Of a DNA stretch of 7,988 bases, positions 7,274 to 7,988 are shown in pieces. The notes under the pieces were generated by a model. The model made no database searches. It was given only the letters and a program-made list of their open reading frames with translations, and had not been told where the DNA came from. The DNA lies in the NCBI GenBank assembly GCA_903930725.1, contig CAIYZW010000370.1, positions 1 through 7,988 on the forward strand. The letters run 5' to 3'. The translations under genes and the position numbers were made by a program. The stretch's first letter is position 1. Each line of letters starts with the position of its first letter. Source of the stretch: an uncultured Bacteroidota bacterium. Its GTDB lineage: Bacteria > Bacteroidota > Bacteroidia > Bacteroidales > 4484-276.

Positions 7274-7988
7274 CTATCCTTTTACAACTTTTCGTGTAAC
7301 AACTCCCTGGGCAGTCCTGATCTGAACCTGATAAATACCTGCCGGCAAAGCCGAAAGATCGAGAACCTGGTTGCCATCGGTTTTTGGATTAACCTGCATC
7401 ACAACAGTACCATCCGAAGCCATTACCAGAATCTGTTCGATTCCGATAATTCCGCCAATGGTAACCTTGTCGTTTGTTGGGTTTGGATAGATGTACAAGC
7501 CTTTGGCAAAGTCGTTGGCAAGGCCGGTGTTTAGAATCGAAAGACCTTTGATTGCCGAAATTCCTTCGGTTGCAAAAAGTCCGTCGTTATTAAGCGTTGC
7601 GGTATTGTAGGTAACTTCCAGATTAAATTCTTCGCCGCTTGAAGGTCTGAAAAGTTTGAAGATCATCGGCTGGCCATCGGTGAATCCATCGGTTTCATCA
7701 GTAAACTGGTCATCTGAGAAAGCGTAAAATGCAAGGCTTTCGCTGGTATTTTCGATCTGGATATTCCCTGAGCAAATTCCGTCGGGCGTGAATATTCCGA
7801 TGATATCATCCAGGAATAAATTTGCCAGAGCCTGTGCCTGGATGGCGAAAACATGGCTTCCGGCGGTGCGATGGATTTCGTTCCATGGTGTGGATAATTC
7901 TCTGATAGGTACATCAGGAATGAAGCCGTTATCGGCGACATTAGCAGGGAACTTTACCGAACCAGCCGCCGCCATTCGGATATAATAA
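7274..7988 (-). CDS. C-terminal part of a T9SS-secreted protein with type A sorting domain; 5' end cut by window
   Basis: The frame is open from the right edge to a TAG at 7276-7274, giving 237 complete codons. There is a Met at 7975, but the frame continues upstream of it (YYIR before the Met). The Met is therefore probably internal and the real start lies off-window. The last 75 or so residues (about 7501-7277) are a typical type IX sorting domain: YIYPNPTNDKVTI, a middle strand with VMASDGTVVM, then LPAGIYQVQIRTAQGVVTRKVVKG ending one codon before the stop. Before it (about 7540-7890) is a domain often found next to such signals, with DDIIGIFTPDGICSG, FSDDQFTDETDGF and FKLFRPSSGEEFNLEV. 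The sorting domain is normally removed on export and couples the protein to the outer membrane or releases it. The function of the N-terminal part cannot be told from here. It is co-directional with the metalloprotease gene but separated from it by a terminator. Confidence 0.9.
   Translation of the reverse strand, partial: YYIRMAAAGSVKFPANVADNGFIPDVPIRELSTPWNEIHRTAGSHVFAIQAQALANLFLDDIIGIFTPDGICSGNIQIENTSESLAFYAFSDDQFTDETDGFTDGQPMIFKLFRPSSGEEFNLEVTYNTATLNNDGLFATEGISAIKGLSILNTGLANDFAKGLYIYPNPTNDKVTIGGIIGIEQILVMASDGTVVMQVNPKTDGNQVLDLSALPAGIYQVQIRTAQGVVTRKVVKG

Overview
The window looks like a chromosomal stretch from a member of the Bacteroidota. The evidence is a tandem of BACON-type domains, a type IX secretion (T9SS) type A C-terminal sorting domain, and very long, Gly/Asn/Thr/Ser-rich secreted proteins. 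Nothing seen fixes the genus. All supported coding sequence is on the minus strand, and both genes run off the window.

From right to left (the direction of transcription): positions 7988-7274 hold the last 237 codons of a secreted protein that ends in a T9SS sorting domain. Its start lies outside the window. A 294-bp AT-rich gap (7273-6980) follows. It holds a clear rho-independent terminator (7236-7200) for that gene, then an AT-rich leader ending in a Shine-Dalgarno-like GGAGG. From 6979 down to the window edge runs one uninterrupted reading frame of 2,326 codons with no stop. I checked this codon by codon. Its 3' end is off the left edge.

The giant protein starts with a signal peptide and a Cys-free propeptide. 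A metzincin metalloprotease domain follows (HExxHxxGxxH at residues 335-345, Met-turn at 378), then a PPC-like beta-sandwich (about 447-553). About 1,570 residues of beta-strand-rich repeat stalk come next (about 561-2130). The visible part ends with two complete BACON-like domains and the start of a third. The stalk is hierarchical. Three colinear units of about 270 residues (A, B, C) share landmark residues at nearly fixed offsets. A shorter module occurs twice (X before A, X' between B and C), and a degenerate half unit lies just before C, giving the order X-A-B-X'-half-C.

The simplest reading is a T9SS-exported, surface-anchored or released protease held on a long repetitive stalk, next to another T9SS client. 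The T9SS signal of the giant protein itself would lie beyond the left edge and is predicted, not seen. No RNA genes, CRISPR arrays, insertion sequences or plus-strand genes could be supported.
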